DNA of 25,346 nucleotides from Merdivivens faecigallinarum. Its GTDB lineage: Bacteria; Bacteroidota; Bacteroidia; Bacteroidales; UBA932. Position 1 is the first letter of the stretch, and the number at the start of each line of letters is the position of its first letter. The notes beneath the pieces were generated by a model. It was not told where the DNA came from and ran no database searches. It was given only the letters and a program-made list of their open reading frames with translations. Positions 1-6,154 of this stretch are shown here, piece after piece. The position numbers and the translations under genes were made by a program. The DNA is taken from NCBI GenBank assembly GCA_017695055.1, contig JADILY010000059.1, forward strand, positions 1 through 25,346. Reading direction: 5' to 3'.

Positions 1-2
1 TC

Positions 3-62
3 ATCGAACTCGGCATCATCCCGGCAGTGGAAGACTGGAAGAAAGTCAATCCGAACCTGTAA
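3..62 (+). CDS. C-terminal end of an unidentified protein (partial)
   Basis: An open frame enters from the left edge and ends in TAA at 60-62, giving 19 residues that finish EDWKKVNPNL. This frame reads more like protein than the other two plus frames, which also stay open here. A strong plus-strand terminator about 100 bases downstream supports a real plus-strand gene ending here. The tail is too short for family assignment and I do not recognise it. Confidence 0.6.
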   Translation: MELGIIPAVEDWKKVNPNL

Positions 63-122
63 TCCTGCCTGCGGGAATCGGAAGTCCTTTTCCCGCCACG
101 GTACAAGCGCATAATTACACAA

Positions 123-140
123 CCGATTGAATCCAATCGG
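123..140. repeat. Perfect 7-bp hairpin downstream of the partial gene
   Basis: CCGATTG (123-129) pairs perfectly with CAATCGG (134-140) around a 4-base loop AATC. It lies between the stop codon at 62 and the terminator at 158, so it would form in the 3' untranslated RNA of the upstream gene. It could be an RNA-stabilising stem or a protein-binding palindrome. No function can be read from the sequence. Confidence 0.4.
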
Positions 141-157
141 CGGATTAAGATAAGCGC

Positions 158-191
158 AGCCCCGGCAAGTACCGGGGCTGTTTGTTTTTTT
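158..191 (+). terminator. Rho-independent terminator of the upstream gene
   Basis: AGCCCCGG (158-165) and CCGGGGCT (172-179) form a GC-rich 8-bp stem with a 6-base loop CAAGTA. It is followed by GTTTGTTTTTTT, a clear U-tract. This is a textbook intrinsic terminator for the plus-strand gene that ends at 62. Confidence 0.9.
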
Positions 192-249
192 ACAAAAAGG
201 CGAGCTTGTAATAGGCATTCCTCCGCAGCGACTTTCCGCCACTGCTTGA

Positions 250-395
250 AGCGAGTATTATTTTGCTAAAACTCTAATTATCAACCACTTAAGAAAACAC
301 AACTCGCTTTCAGCCATGTCCGCATACCCCTCAAAAGCGAGTTGATTTTTAGTAAAATACTGATTTTTTAACGATTTAGCAAAATTCAACTCGCT
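250..395. repeat. Four copies of an AGCGAGTTGAWTTTT repeat in alternating orientation
   Basis: About 21-base copies lie at 250-271 (+), 289-308 (-), 336-357 (+) and 375-395 (-). Each begins AGCGAGT and continues into a T-rich run ending near CTAAA or GTAAA. The 250 copy and the 375 copy (as its reverse complement) share nearly the whole unit, including ATTTTGCTAAA. AACTCGCTTT at 301-310 and AAAGCGAGTT at 334-343 are exact 10-base reverse complements. The strict plus/minus/plus/minus order permits two nested or two serial hairpins. The role is unknown; it resembles a small interspersed palindromic element. Confidence 0.6.
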
Positions 396-531
396 CCAGA
401 CGGAGACGGGTAGGAATCGGATTTTGCCGACAGATTTTTCCGGCAGATTTGCCGGCAGATTTTTCACCCCACGTCCATCTGCCATTTCTACAACACACTA
501 ATAATCAAAGCTTTGCCAAAACCACTCCTGC

Positions 532-559
532 TTTTGGGTACCTCAGAAAGTACCCAAAG
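532..559. repeat. 9-bp perfect hairpin (TTTGGGTAC stem)
   Basis: TTTGGGTAC (533-541) pairs with GTACCCAAA (550-558) around the 8-base loop CTCAGAAA, with one extra T-G wobble at 532/559. It lies about 180 bases beyond the glyS stop on the minus strand. Neither strand has a proper U-tract after it, so it is not a typical intrinsic terminator. It might still stop or stabilise glyS operon transcripts. Confidence 0.5.
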
Positions 560-621
560 ACAGCCCCCTATTCTTGTAAACTATTGACAATCAATTACTT
601 CTATTAACACCGGATGGCTTT

Positions 622-735
622 GAGGTGAGTTCTGCCGCCTCTCTATGCTGAAAAACTCACCTCCCGTGCTAAAAGACTCGCCTCCCGCGTCCGGAAAACG
701 CACCTCTCCGGCCCGGAAAACGGTCTATCGGCCCG
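622..735. repeat. Inverted and degenerate tandem GAGGYGAGT repeats next to glyS
   Basis: GAGGTGAGTT (622-631) and AACTCACCTC (654-663) are perfect 10-base inverted repeats. From 652 a degenerate tandem series follows, with units starting AAAA at 652, 671, 695 and 717: AAAACTCACCTCCCG, AAAAGACTCGCCTCCCG, AAAACGCACCTCTCCGG and AAAACGGTCTATCGG. Unit length drifts between 19 and 24 bases. Read on the minus strand the core is GGGAGGYGAGTTTTT, which shares GYGAGT plus a T-run with the 250-395 repeats. The array abuts the glyS stop codon, so it forms the start of that operon's 3' untranslated region. Confidence 0.55.
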
Positions 736-2280
736 CTACAGTCCTATTTTCCTGTAAAGTTCCCTGAAACCGGCTTCTTTCTCGACTAAGGAGCGTACTT
801 CGGAAACCGGAACCCTGTCCTGGCGCATGCTGTCCCTGTAACGGACCGTAACGCACCCGTCCTGAAGGCTGTCGTGGTCCACCGTTATGCACAATGGGGT
901 GCCGATTGCATCCTGACGGCGGTACCTCTTGCCTATCGAGTCCTTTTCGTCGTAAACAACATTGAAGTCGTATTTGAGTTCATCGACGATTTTCTGGGCC
1001 AGTTCAGGAAGTCCGTCTTTCTTGATAAGCGGAAGAATGGCTGCCTTGACAGGGGCAAGGGCGGCCGGGATGCGGAGCACGTCGCGCATTTCCCCGTTTT
1101 CCAACTGTTCCTCGCAATACGCGGCGGAAAGCACCTGGAGCACCATGCGGTCAACGCCTATCGAGGTTTCCACAACGTATGGCACGTAACTTTCGTTTGT
1201 CTCCGGGTCGAAATACTGGAGTTTCTTGCCCGAAACCCTCTGATGGTTGCTCAAATCGAAATCGGTACGCGAATGTATTCCCTCCACTTCCTTGAAGCCG
1301 AACGGGAAATTGAATTCGATATCGGTTGCCGCATTGGCATAGTGCGCGAGTTTTTCATGGTCGTGGAAACGGTAGTTGTCATCGCCGAAACCGAGGGCAC
1401 GGTGCCACTTCATCCTCATCTCCTTCCAATAGGAGAACCATTTCATCTCGTCTCCGGGACGGACGAAAAACTGCATCTCCATCTGCTCGAACTCCCTCAT
1501 GCGGAAGATGAACTGCCTTGCAACTATCTCATTGCGGAAAGCCTTGCCTATCTGTGCGATACCGAAAGGGAGCTTCATGCGGCCCGTCTTGTAAACATTC
1601 AGGAAATTGACGAAAATACCCTGTGCGGTTTCGGGACGGAGGTATATCGTGCTCGCCCCCTCGGCCACCGAGCCTATCTGAGTGGAGAACATAAGGTTGA
1701 ACTGCCGCACCTCGGTCCAGTTCTTGGTACCGGAAACAGGGCATGCTATGTCGCAGTCGAGAATCAGCTGCCTCAAGCCTTCGAGGTCGTTCGCATTCAG
1801 AGCGGCAGCGAGACGTTCGCGTACGGAGTCGATTTTCGCCTGATTGCGCAGGACATTCGGATTCGTCGCACGGAACTGTTCCTCGTTGAAGGCATCGCCG
1901 AATTTTTTCCGGCCCTTCTCCACGTCCTTCGCGATTTTTTCCTCCAGTTTTCCAATATAATCCTCCACAAGGACGTCGGCACGGTACCTTTTCTTTGAGT
2001 CCTTGTTGTCGATAAGCGGGTCGTTGAACGCTCCGAGATGTCCGGAAGCCTCCCATGTCTTAGGATGCATGAAGATTGCGGCATCAATCCCGACAATGTT
2101 TTCATGCAGTTTTACCATGAAATCCCACCAATACCTTTTTATATTGTTTTTCAGCTCCACGCCGTTCTGACCGTAATCGTATACGGCGCCGAGTCCGTCA
2201 TAAATCTCGCTCGAAGGGAAAATGAACCCATATTCCTTGCAATGTGCGACAAGTTTCTTGAAAAGCTCTTCCTGTGTCAT
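736..2280 (-). CDS. glyS: Glycyl-tRNA synthetase, single-chain alpha2 type
   Basis: Charges tRNA-Gly with glycine and ATP in the cytoplasm. The 514-residue protein is the homodimeric, eukaryote-like class II form (also called GlyQS), not the bacterial alpha2beta2 type. Visible marks are the N-terminal class II core, RPETAQGIF at 215-223, motif 2 around FRNEI at 248-252, motif 3 ETSIGVDR at 371-378, and an anticodon-binding domain from about residue 406 to the end (APVKAAILPL). The length fits the family. It is the last gene of the sufS-sufE-sufT-folK-glyS run, starting 21 bases after the folK stop. No separate promoter with the TAnnTTTG signature was seen in that gap, so it is probably cotranscribed. 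A long plus-strand open frame lies opposite and is only a shadow. Confidence 0.97.
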   Translation of the reverse strand: MTQEELFKKLVAHCKEYGFIFPSSEIYDGLGAVYDYGQNGVELKNNIKRYWWDFMVKLHENIVGIDAAIFMHPKTWEASGHLGAFNDPLIDNKDSKKRYRADVLVEDYIGKLEEKIAKDVEKGRKKFGDAFNEEQFRATNPNVLRNQAKIDSVRERLAAALNANDLEGLRQLILDCDIACPVSGTKNWTEVRQFNLMFSTQIGSVAEGASTIYLRPETAQGIFVNFLNVYKTGRMKLPFGIAQIGKAFRNEIVARQFIFRMREFEQMEMQFFVRPGDEMKWFSYWKEMRMKWHRALGFGDDNYRFHDHEKLAHYANAATDIEFNFPFGFKEVEGIHSRTDFDLSNHQRVSGKKLQYFDPETNESYVPYVVETSIGVDRMVLQVLSAAYCEEQLENGEMRDVLRIPAALAPVKAAILPLIKKDGLPELAQKIVDELKYDFNVVYDEKDSIGKRYRRQDAIGTPLCITVDHDSLQDGCVTVRYRDSMRQDRVPVSEVRSLVEKEAGFRELYRKIGL

Positions 2281-2301
2281 ATCTCAATCGTTTTTTATAT
2301 T

Positions 2302-2883
2302 TCAAACAGTTTTATCCAATTCTTTCAACAGCTCCGCGACGGTCTTGCCGGTCAGAGGATCGATATACTCCGGGACCGCTTCGGCTATCGGTTCGAGGAC
2401 GAAAATCCTTTCACGGTAAAACGGGTGCGGAATGACCAAATCATCGCTACGGTATATCAGGCCGCCGTAAAAAATAATGTCTATGTCAATCGTGCGCGGA
2501 CGGTATATCCTCCTGCCCGACTCATCCGACAAGGGCAGCGAAAGGTCGCGCCCGAGCTGCTGCTCGATTGCCTTCGCTATCGTAAGCAATTCTTCGGGCT
2601 CCTTATCCGTCAGCAACACCAGGGCCATGTTGAGGAAATCCGGCAAATCCGAGCCTGCCGGCCAGGCCTTGTACTCATGCAGCCCAGACTTCCATACAGG
2701 CGGCCTGTCCACATATATGCCCATGTCAAAGGGTACGTTTTCAGCCCACTTCTGCTCTATGATGGCCGAATAATAAATCTCCTTTTCAAGCATGCGGCAG
2801 GCGGAAGCAAGGTTCTCCTCCCTGTTTCCCATGTTGCTTCCGAGAAGGAATACAACCGGATTGCGATTGTCGTTTTCCAACAT
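2302..2883 (-). CDS. folK: 2-amino-4-hydroxy-6-hydroxymethyldihydropteridine pyrophosphokinase
   Basis: Transfers pyrophosphate from ATP to 6-hydroxymethyl-dihydropterin in folate synthesis. HPPK marks are the N-terminal LLGSNMGN (13-20), PDFLNMAL (81-88) for pterin binding, IEQQLGR, the signature RPRTIDIDIIFYG (128-140) with the two Mg-binding aspartates D133 and D135, and LVIPHPF. The C-terminal DPLTGKTV segment is also family-typical. At 193 residues it is longer than the usual ~160. The excess sits between the first helix region and PDFLN (about residues 44-78), roughly 28 residues more than E. coli FolK has there. It follows sufT after 20 bases and precedes glyS by 21, so it is probably in the same transcript. 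No folP or folB is present nearby. Confidence 0.93.
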   Translation of the reverse strand: MLENDNRNPVVFLLGSNMGNREENLASACRMLEKEIYYSAIIEQKWAENVPFDMGIYVDRPPVWKSGLHEYKAWPAGSDLPDFLNMALVLLTDKEPEELLTIAKAIEQQLGRDLSLPLSDESGRRIYRPRTIDIDIIFYGGLIYRSDDLVIPHPFYRERIFVLEPIAEAVPEYIDPLTGKTVAELLKELDKTV

Positions 2884-2903
2884 AACCTAACGGCAAAATC
2901 GTT

Positions 2904-3206
2904 TTACAACAGCCCAAGTTCCGACAGGGCCTCGTCGCTCATCATCTCCTTGCCCCACTGAGGCTCGAAAACAAGGTCGATTTTCACGTCAACCACTCCC
3001 GGGACATCCCTCACCGCGGATTCGACTTCGGCTATGATGGTGTCCGCTATGGGGCAGGTCGGCGAAGTAAGGGTCATCTTGATATAAACATTGTGGTCAT
3101 CGTCCACCTTGATTTCGTAAATCAGGCCGAGGTCATAAACGTTTACCGGAATGTCCGGATCATACACCTGCCTCAGAGCCCTCACTATGTCTCTTTCCAA
3201 ATTCAT
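2904..3206 (-). CDS. sufT: SufT-like MIP18/DUF59 iron-sulfur assembly factor
   Basis: A 100-residue protein of the MIP18 (DUF59) family, which helps mature Fe-S proteins together with the SUF machinery. The family marks are DPDIPVNVYDLGLIY (16-30) and MTLTSPTCP with the conserved cysteine C51. The C-terminal part PGVVDVKIDLVFEPQW is also typical. Its ATG overlaps the sufE stop by four bases (ATGA at 3203-3206), which points to translational coupling. Assignment as SufT instead of a PaaD-type homologue rests on the sufS-sufE neighbours. It carries neither the extra N-terminal domain of long SufT proteins nor the C-terminal cysteine-rich tail of PaaD. Confidence 0.88.
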   Translation of the reverse strand: MNLERDIVRALRQVYDPDIPVNVYDLGLIYEIKVDDDHNVYIKMTLTSPTCPIADTIIAEVESAVRDVPGVVDVKIDLVFEPQWGKEMMSDEALSELGLL

Positions 3207-3643
3207 TTTCCATTCTCCGTTTTAGAGGCTACGGCTTCCAAAGCCATTTCCTTGATACGGGCAATCATCGATACAAGACCGTTGGCCCGCGTAGGCGACA
3301 GATTGTCCTTCAAACCTATTTTTTCGATAAAACCGAAATCGTACACGGACAGGTCCTCAGGGGTCTCGCCGGAACATACCTTGATGAGAAGCGATATTAT
3401 CCCTTTGGTTATTATCGCATCGCTGTCCGCTGAAAAATACAGCTTCCCGTCCTCCACGCGGCAGTCGAGCCAGACCCTCGACTGGCAGCCCTTGATCAGC
3501 CTGTCGTCGGTCTTGGAAGATTCCGGCATGGAAGGAAGCGATTTTCCGAGTTCTATCAGGTATTCGTATTTGTCCAGCCATTCGTCAAAATAGCCGAACT
3601 CCTCCACTATTTCGTTTTCTGTTTTCTTCGAATTTTCAGACAT
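3203..3643 (-). CDS. sufE: SufE, sulfur acceptor for cysteine desulfurase
   Basis: Accepts persulfide sulfur from SufS and passes it to the Fe-S scaffold. The 146-residue protein has the family core: an N-terminal helix (EFGYFDEWLDKYEYLIELGK), KGCQSRVWL with the acceptor cysteine C53, and the later LSPTRANGL segment. It starts 14 bases after the sufS stop and its own stop overlaps the start of sufT, so the three are a tight unit. Length and motif spacing are normal. SufBCD scaffold genes are not in this window. Confidence 0.95.
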   Translation of the reverse strand: MSENSKKTENEIVEEFGYFDEWLDKYEYLIELGKSLPSMPESSKTDDRLIKGCQSRVWLDCRVEDGKLYFSADSDAIITKGIISLLIKVCSGETPEDLSVYDFGFIEKIGLKDNLSPTRANGLVSMIARIKEMALEAVASKTENGK

Positions 3644-3657
3644 TTTCCATCTCCGAT

Positions 3658-4878
3658 TTATTTCAACATTCCTACGGCCCTGTCCAGGGATTCCATAAAA
3701 TAATCTATTTCCTCTTTCGTATTATACGGCAGAAGCGAGGCCCTCAGCATGCCTGTAACCCCGAAACGGTCCATCAGAGGCTCGGCGCAAAGCTGTCCCG
3801 ACCTGACCGCTATCCCCATCTTGTCCAGGACAAGGGCGAGGTCTTCATGATGGACTCCCTCGATATTGAACGAGAAGAGCGGAATCCTGCCGGTCCTGCA
3901 TTCGCCGAACAATTTCAGGCCAGGGTAGCATGCAAGCCTGTCGTACATATAGGCTGTAAGGCCGTCGGTATATTCCACCGCATCGTCGGCAAACAGCTTC
4001 CCGGCGAAACCGAGGGCCTGCGTGAATGTCGCCTGGCCGATGAAATTAGGTGTCCCGGCCTCGAACTTCAATGGCAGAGGGGCGTAGGTCGTCTTATCGA
4101 AAGTGACATGCCCGACCATCTCTCCTCCTCCCATGTACGGTGGCATCTCTTCCAGAAGTTCCCTGCGCCCGTAAAGGACACCGGTCCCTGTCGCTGCAAA
4201 TATCTTATGCCCTGAAAATGCGTAGAAATCACAGCCGAGCCTCTTCACATCCGTTCTCTCGTGGACTATGCCCTGGGCCCCGTCTACAAGCACCGGGATG
4301 GAACGGGCGTGAGCGGCTTCAATGATTTTCTCCACCGGATTCCTGATGCCGAGCACATTGGAAATCTGCGCGACGGCCACGATGCGGACCGGACCGTCAA
4401 GAATCCTGTCCAGCCCCGAAAGGTCCAAAGTCCCGTCCTCATTGACCGGAATCACACGAAGGGAAGCCCCTTTGCGGAGGGCTGCCAGTTGCCACGGCAC
4501 TATGTCGGAATGATGCTCGACGGCAGACACGACTATGACATCCCCTTCGGAAACGAATCTTTCGCAAAACGAAAAGGCTGCAAGGTTCATTGCGGCCGTA
4601 GCACCGGAAGTGAAGATTATCTCCTCGGCCGAATCCGCCCCGATAAAGGCGCGGACAGCCTCACGGGCCGCCTCGTATGCCTGGGTGGCATCATCAGCCA
4701 TGCGGTGTACCGCCCTGTGTATGTTAGCATTGGATACTACGGAAAACCTGTCTGCGGCTTCCAGTACGCAACGCGGTCTCTGCGAAGTCGCGGCATTGTC
4801 GAAATATACTATCGGCTTCCCGTAAACCTTCCCGGACAAAGCCGGAAACTCGGCCCTTATGGCATTTACATCGAACAT
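3658..4878 (-). CDS. sufS: SufS-type cysteine desulfurase (PLP enzyme)
   Basis: Takes sulfur from cysteine as an enzyme-bound persulfide for Fe-S cluster assembly. The ATG at 4878 is preferred over one at 4917: a strong AAGGAGGTG lies at 4891-4899, the upstream ATG lies inside the promoter box, and the resulting 406 residues equal the length of E. coli SufS. Key residues then fall in register: H123 (EHHSD), D199 in VDGAQ, K225 in SGHK as the PLP lysine, R359 and the catalytic C364. The loop reads RSGQLCAEPLM where SufS usually has RTGHHCAQPLM, so the second histidine is leucine. The C-terminal RASLLPYNT is recognisable but slightly divergent. First gene of the sufS-sufE-sufT-folK-glyS run. 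Confidence 0.95.
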   Translation of the reverse strand: MFDVNAIRAEFPALSGKVYGKPIVYFDNAATSQRPRCVLEAADRFSVVSNANIHRAVHRMADDATQAYEAAREAVRAFIGADSAEEIIFTSGATAAMNLAAFSFCERFVSEGDVIVVSAVEHHSDIVPWQLAALRKGASLRVIPVNEDGTLDLSGLDRILDGPVRIVAVAQISNVLGIRNPVEKIIEAAHARSIPVLVDGAQGIVHERTDVKRLGCDFYAFSGHKIFAATGTGVLYGRRELLEEMPPYMGGGEMVGHVTFDKTTYAPLPLKFEAGTPNFIGQATFTQALGFAGKLFADDAVEYTDGLTAYMYDRLACYPGLKLFGECRTGRIPLFSFNIEGVHHEDLALVLDKMGIAVRSGQLCAEPLMDRFGVTGMLRASLLPYNTKEEIDYFMESLDRAVGMLK

Positions 4879-4908
4879 ATCGAACAAACTCACCTCCTTG
4901 TACGAATC

Positions 4909-4949
4909 AAGGTGCAAAAATACAAATAAAAAACATAATTTTGCACCTT
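4909..4949. promoter_or_regulatory. Symmetric divergent promoters for sufS and ruvA
   Basis: Two Bacteroidota -7 boxes face away from each other: TATTTTTG on the minus strand (4915-4922) for sufS, and TAATTTTG on the plus strand (4936-4943) for ruvA. They sit in a perfect 11-base inverted repeat, AAGGTGCAAAA (4909-4919) and TTTTGCACCTT (4939-4949), separated by 19 AT-rich bases. The repeat overlaps both boxes and the expected transcription starts, so it could be an operator or just two copies of a favoured initiation sequence. No good -33 TTTG element was found at the usual spacing for either. Confidence 0.7.
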
Positions 4950-4968
4950 ATATCAACGAGACGGGAAT

Positions 4969-5559
4969 ATGATAGACTACATCAAAGGCGAATTAACGGA
5001 ACTCACTCCTACAGAAGCGGTTATAGAAACAGGAGGGATTGGTTACAGCATACTCATATCCTTGCAGAGCTTCTCTTCGCTCCAGCAGGTACAGAATCCG
5101 GCAATCCTCTACATACACCATTATATACGTGAAGACGAGGAACTTTATTACGGTTTCGCCACCAAGGACGAAAGGGCCCTGTTCAGGCTGCTCATAAGCG
5201 TTTCCGGAATAGGTGCGGGGACCGCAAGGATGATGCTCTCTTCCATGACAAGCGATGAAATACGCGATGCCATAATAGCCTCCGATGTCAATAAAATAAA
5301 GAGTATCAAAGGCATAGGACTGAAGACGGCACAAAGGCTGATACTTGAACTGAAAGACAAGATAGTCAAGGGAAGCGGGGAAAGCATATCGGTTATAACT
5401 TCAAAACCTGGCTCCGAAGTAATCGAAGAGGCAGCCACGGCCCTGGTAATGCTCGGCTTCGCGAAGGCCAGCGTATCAAAAGTCCTCAGTGCGATAACGA
5501 AGGAGCATCCGGGCGCATCCATAGAAGAACTTATCAAATACGCACTCAAACGGTTATAA
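4969..5559 (+). CDS. ruvA: Holliday junction DNA helicase subunit RuvA
   Basis: Binds four-way DNA junctions and loads the RuvB motor for branch migration in recombinational repair. The 196 residues match the family length. Visible are the N-terminal OB-fold (MIDYIKGEL), the acidic pin region around REDEELYYG (54-62), two helix-hairpin-helix motifs (SGIGAGTA at 79-86 and IKGIGLKTAQRL at 113-124), and a C-terminal RuvB-contacting three-helix domain ending EELIKYALKRL. The start ATG follows the -7 box TAATTTTG by 25 bases. ruvB lies separately at 18705-19730 on the other strand, and ruvC is not in the window. Confidence 0.97.
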   Translation: MIDYIKGELTELTPTEAVIETGGIGYSILISLQSFSSLQQVQNPAILYIHHYIREDEELYYGFATKDERALFRLLISVSGIGAGTARMMLSSMTSDEIRDAIIASDVNKIKSIKGIGLKTAQRLILELKDKIVKGSGESISVITSKPGSEVIEEAATALVMLGFAKASVSKVLSAITKEHPGASIEELIKYALKRL

Positions 5560-5586
5560 AAAAGGAAGATTTTACAAAAATTCCCG

Positions 5587-5594
5587 TATATTTG
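5587..5594 (+). promoter_or_regulatory. -7 promoter box of gcvH
   Basis: TATATTTG fits the Bacteroidota TAnnTTTG consensus exactly and is followed by CACG, a common initiation context. It leaves a roughly 65-base AT-rich leader before the gcvH ATG at 5662. No convincing TTTG -33 element is seen. The box means gcvH is not only a read-through product of ruvA. Confidence 0.7.
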
Positions 5595-5661
5595 CACGCG
5601 AATGGAAAATAGCATTCAAAAATCAAAAAGATAACATTAACAAAAATTAAAAAATAAGATT

Positions 5662-6036
5662 ATGAACGTTCCTAAGGATTTAAAATTCACCAAAGACCAC
5701 GAATGGGTCAAAGTAGACGGCAACATCGCAACAATCGGCATTACTGACTATGCCCAGGGCGAATTGGGAGAAATCGTTTTCGTCGACGTACAGACTGAAG
5801 GCGAGGAACTCGGCAAAGAAGAAAGCCTCGGCGCCATCGAAGCCGTAAAGACCGTAGCAGATGTCTTCATGCCTGTTTCAGGGAAAGTTATCGAATTCAA
5901 CAAAGAACTTGAAGGCGCACCTCAGCTTGTAAACCAGGATCCTTACGGAAAAGGCTGGATTGTAAAGGTTGAAATGTCTGATCCTTCAGAGGTTGACGGA
6001 CTTCTGGATGCAGAAGCATACGCTGCGCTCATCTAA
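5662..6036 (+). CDS. gcvH: Glycine cleavage system H protein
   Basis: A small lipoyl carrier that shuttles the aminomethyl group between the P and T proteins of the glycine cleavage system. The 124 residues include DHEWVKVDG at the N-terminus and ESLGAIEAVKTVADVFMP, in which K63 is the lipoylation lysine. PYGKGWIVKVEM is the conserved C-terminal block. gcvP and gcvT are not nearby. The gene has its own promoter (5587) and terminator (6077-6110), so it is probably a single-gene transcript. The leader is very A-rich with no Shine-Dalgarno site, normal for this phylum. Confidence 0.97.
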   Translation: MNVPKDLKFTKDHEWVKVDGNIATIGITDYAQGELGEIVFVDVQTEGEELGKEESLGAIEAVKTVADVFMPVSGKVIEFNKELEGAPQLVNQDPYGKGWIVKVEMSDPSEVDGLLDAEAYAALI

Positions 6037-6076
6037 GAAGTTTCTAAGAGACAGGATATATTTTCATATAATCCAC

Positions 6077-6110
6077 GAAGACGACCAGCAGTGGCCGTCT
6101 TCTTTTTTTT
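6077..6110 (+). terminator. Intrinsic terminator of gcvH
   Basis: GAAGACG (6077-6083) pairs with CGTCTTC (6096-6102). After one A-C mismatch the stem continues as CCA/TGG, capped by the four-base loop GCAG. An eight-T run follows at 6103-6110. It ends only 12 bases before the promoter box of the next gene. Confidence 0.88.
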
Positions 6111-6122
6111 CTGAAAAATTTT

Positions 6123-6130
6123 TATATTTG
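6123..6130 (+). promoter_or_regulatory. -7 promoter box of the acyl-CoA ligase gene
   Basis: TATATTTG matches TAnnTTTG exactly and lies 24 bases before the ATG at 6155. The -33 region of this promoter falls in the terminator stem and T-run of gcvH, so the two signals are nearly fused. This box argues for the ATG at 6155 and against an in-frame opening inside gcvH. Confidence 0.7.
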
Positions 6131-6154
6131 TTCCCGGACATAACCATTAAAGCC

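Larger units (their letters stand above)
192..735. other. Gene-free interval with short repeats
   Basis: About 540 bases between the terminator and the end of glyS carry no convincing gene. A 75-residue minus-strand open frame (258-485) is low complexity, matches no family I know and spans the repeats, so it is not called. The interval holds three repeat structures, listed separately: four alternating AGCGAGT repeats (250-395), a 9-bp hairpin (532-559) and an inverted plus tandem array of GAGGYGAGT units (622-735). No promoter with the TAnnTTTG signature leading into a gene was found. Confidence 0.7.

Noticed and set aside
258..485. 75-residue minus-strand open frame in the gene-free stretch
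   Set aside because: It overlaps the alternating repeats, has no promoter box or recognisable family motif, and its composition is explained by the repeats.
622..735. CRISPR array
   Set aside because: Units are degenerate and only 19-24 bases with no distinct spacers, and no cas gene is in the window.
874..1998. Long plus-strand open frame (374 residues) opposite glyS
   Set aside because: It mirrors the conserved glyS coding sequence on the other strand; its residues are low in family-like motifs and no promoter precedes it.
4879..4917. Longer SufS start at the ATG at 4917
   Set aside because: That ATG lies in the -7 promoter box and the Shine-Dalgarno sequence would then be coding; the 4878 start gives the family length.
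5969..6154. Extended start of the acyl-CoA ligase inside gcvH
   Set aside because: It would span the gcvH 3' end, a strong terminator and the ligase's own promoter box.
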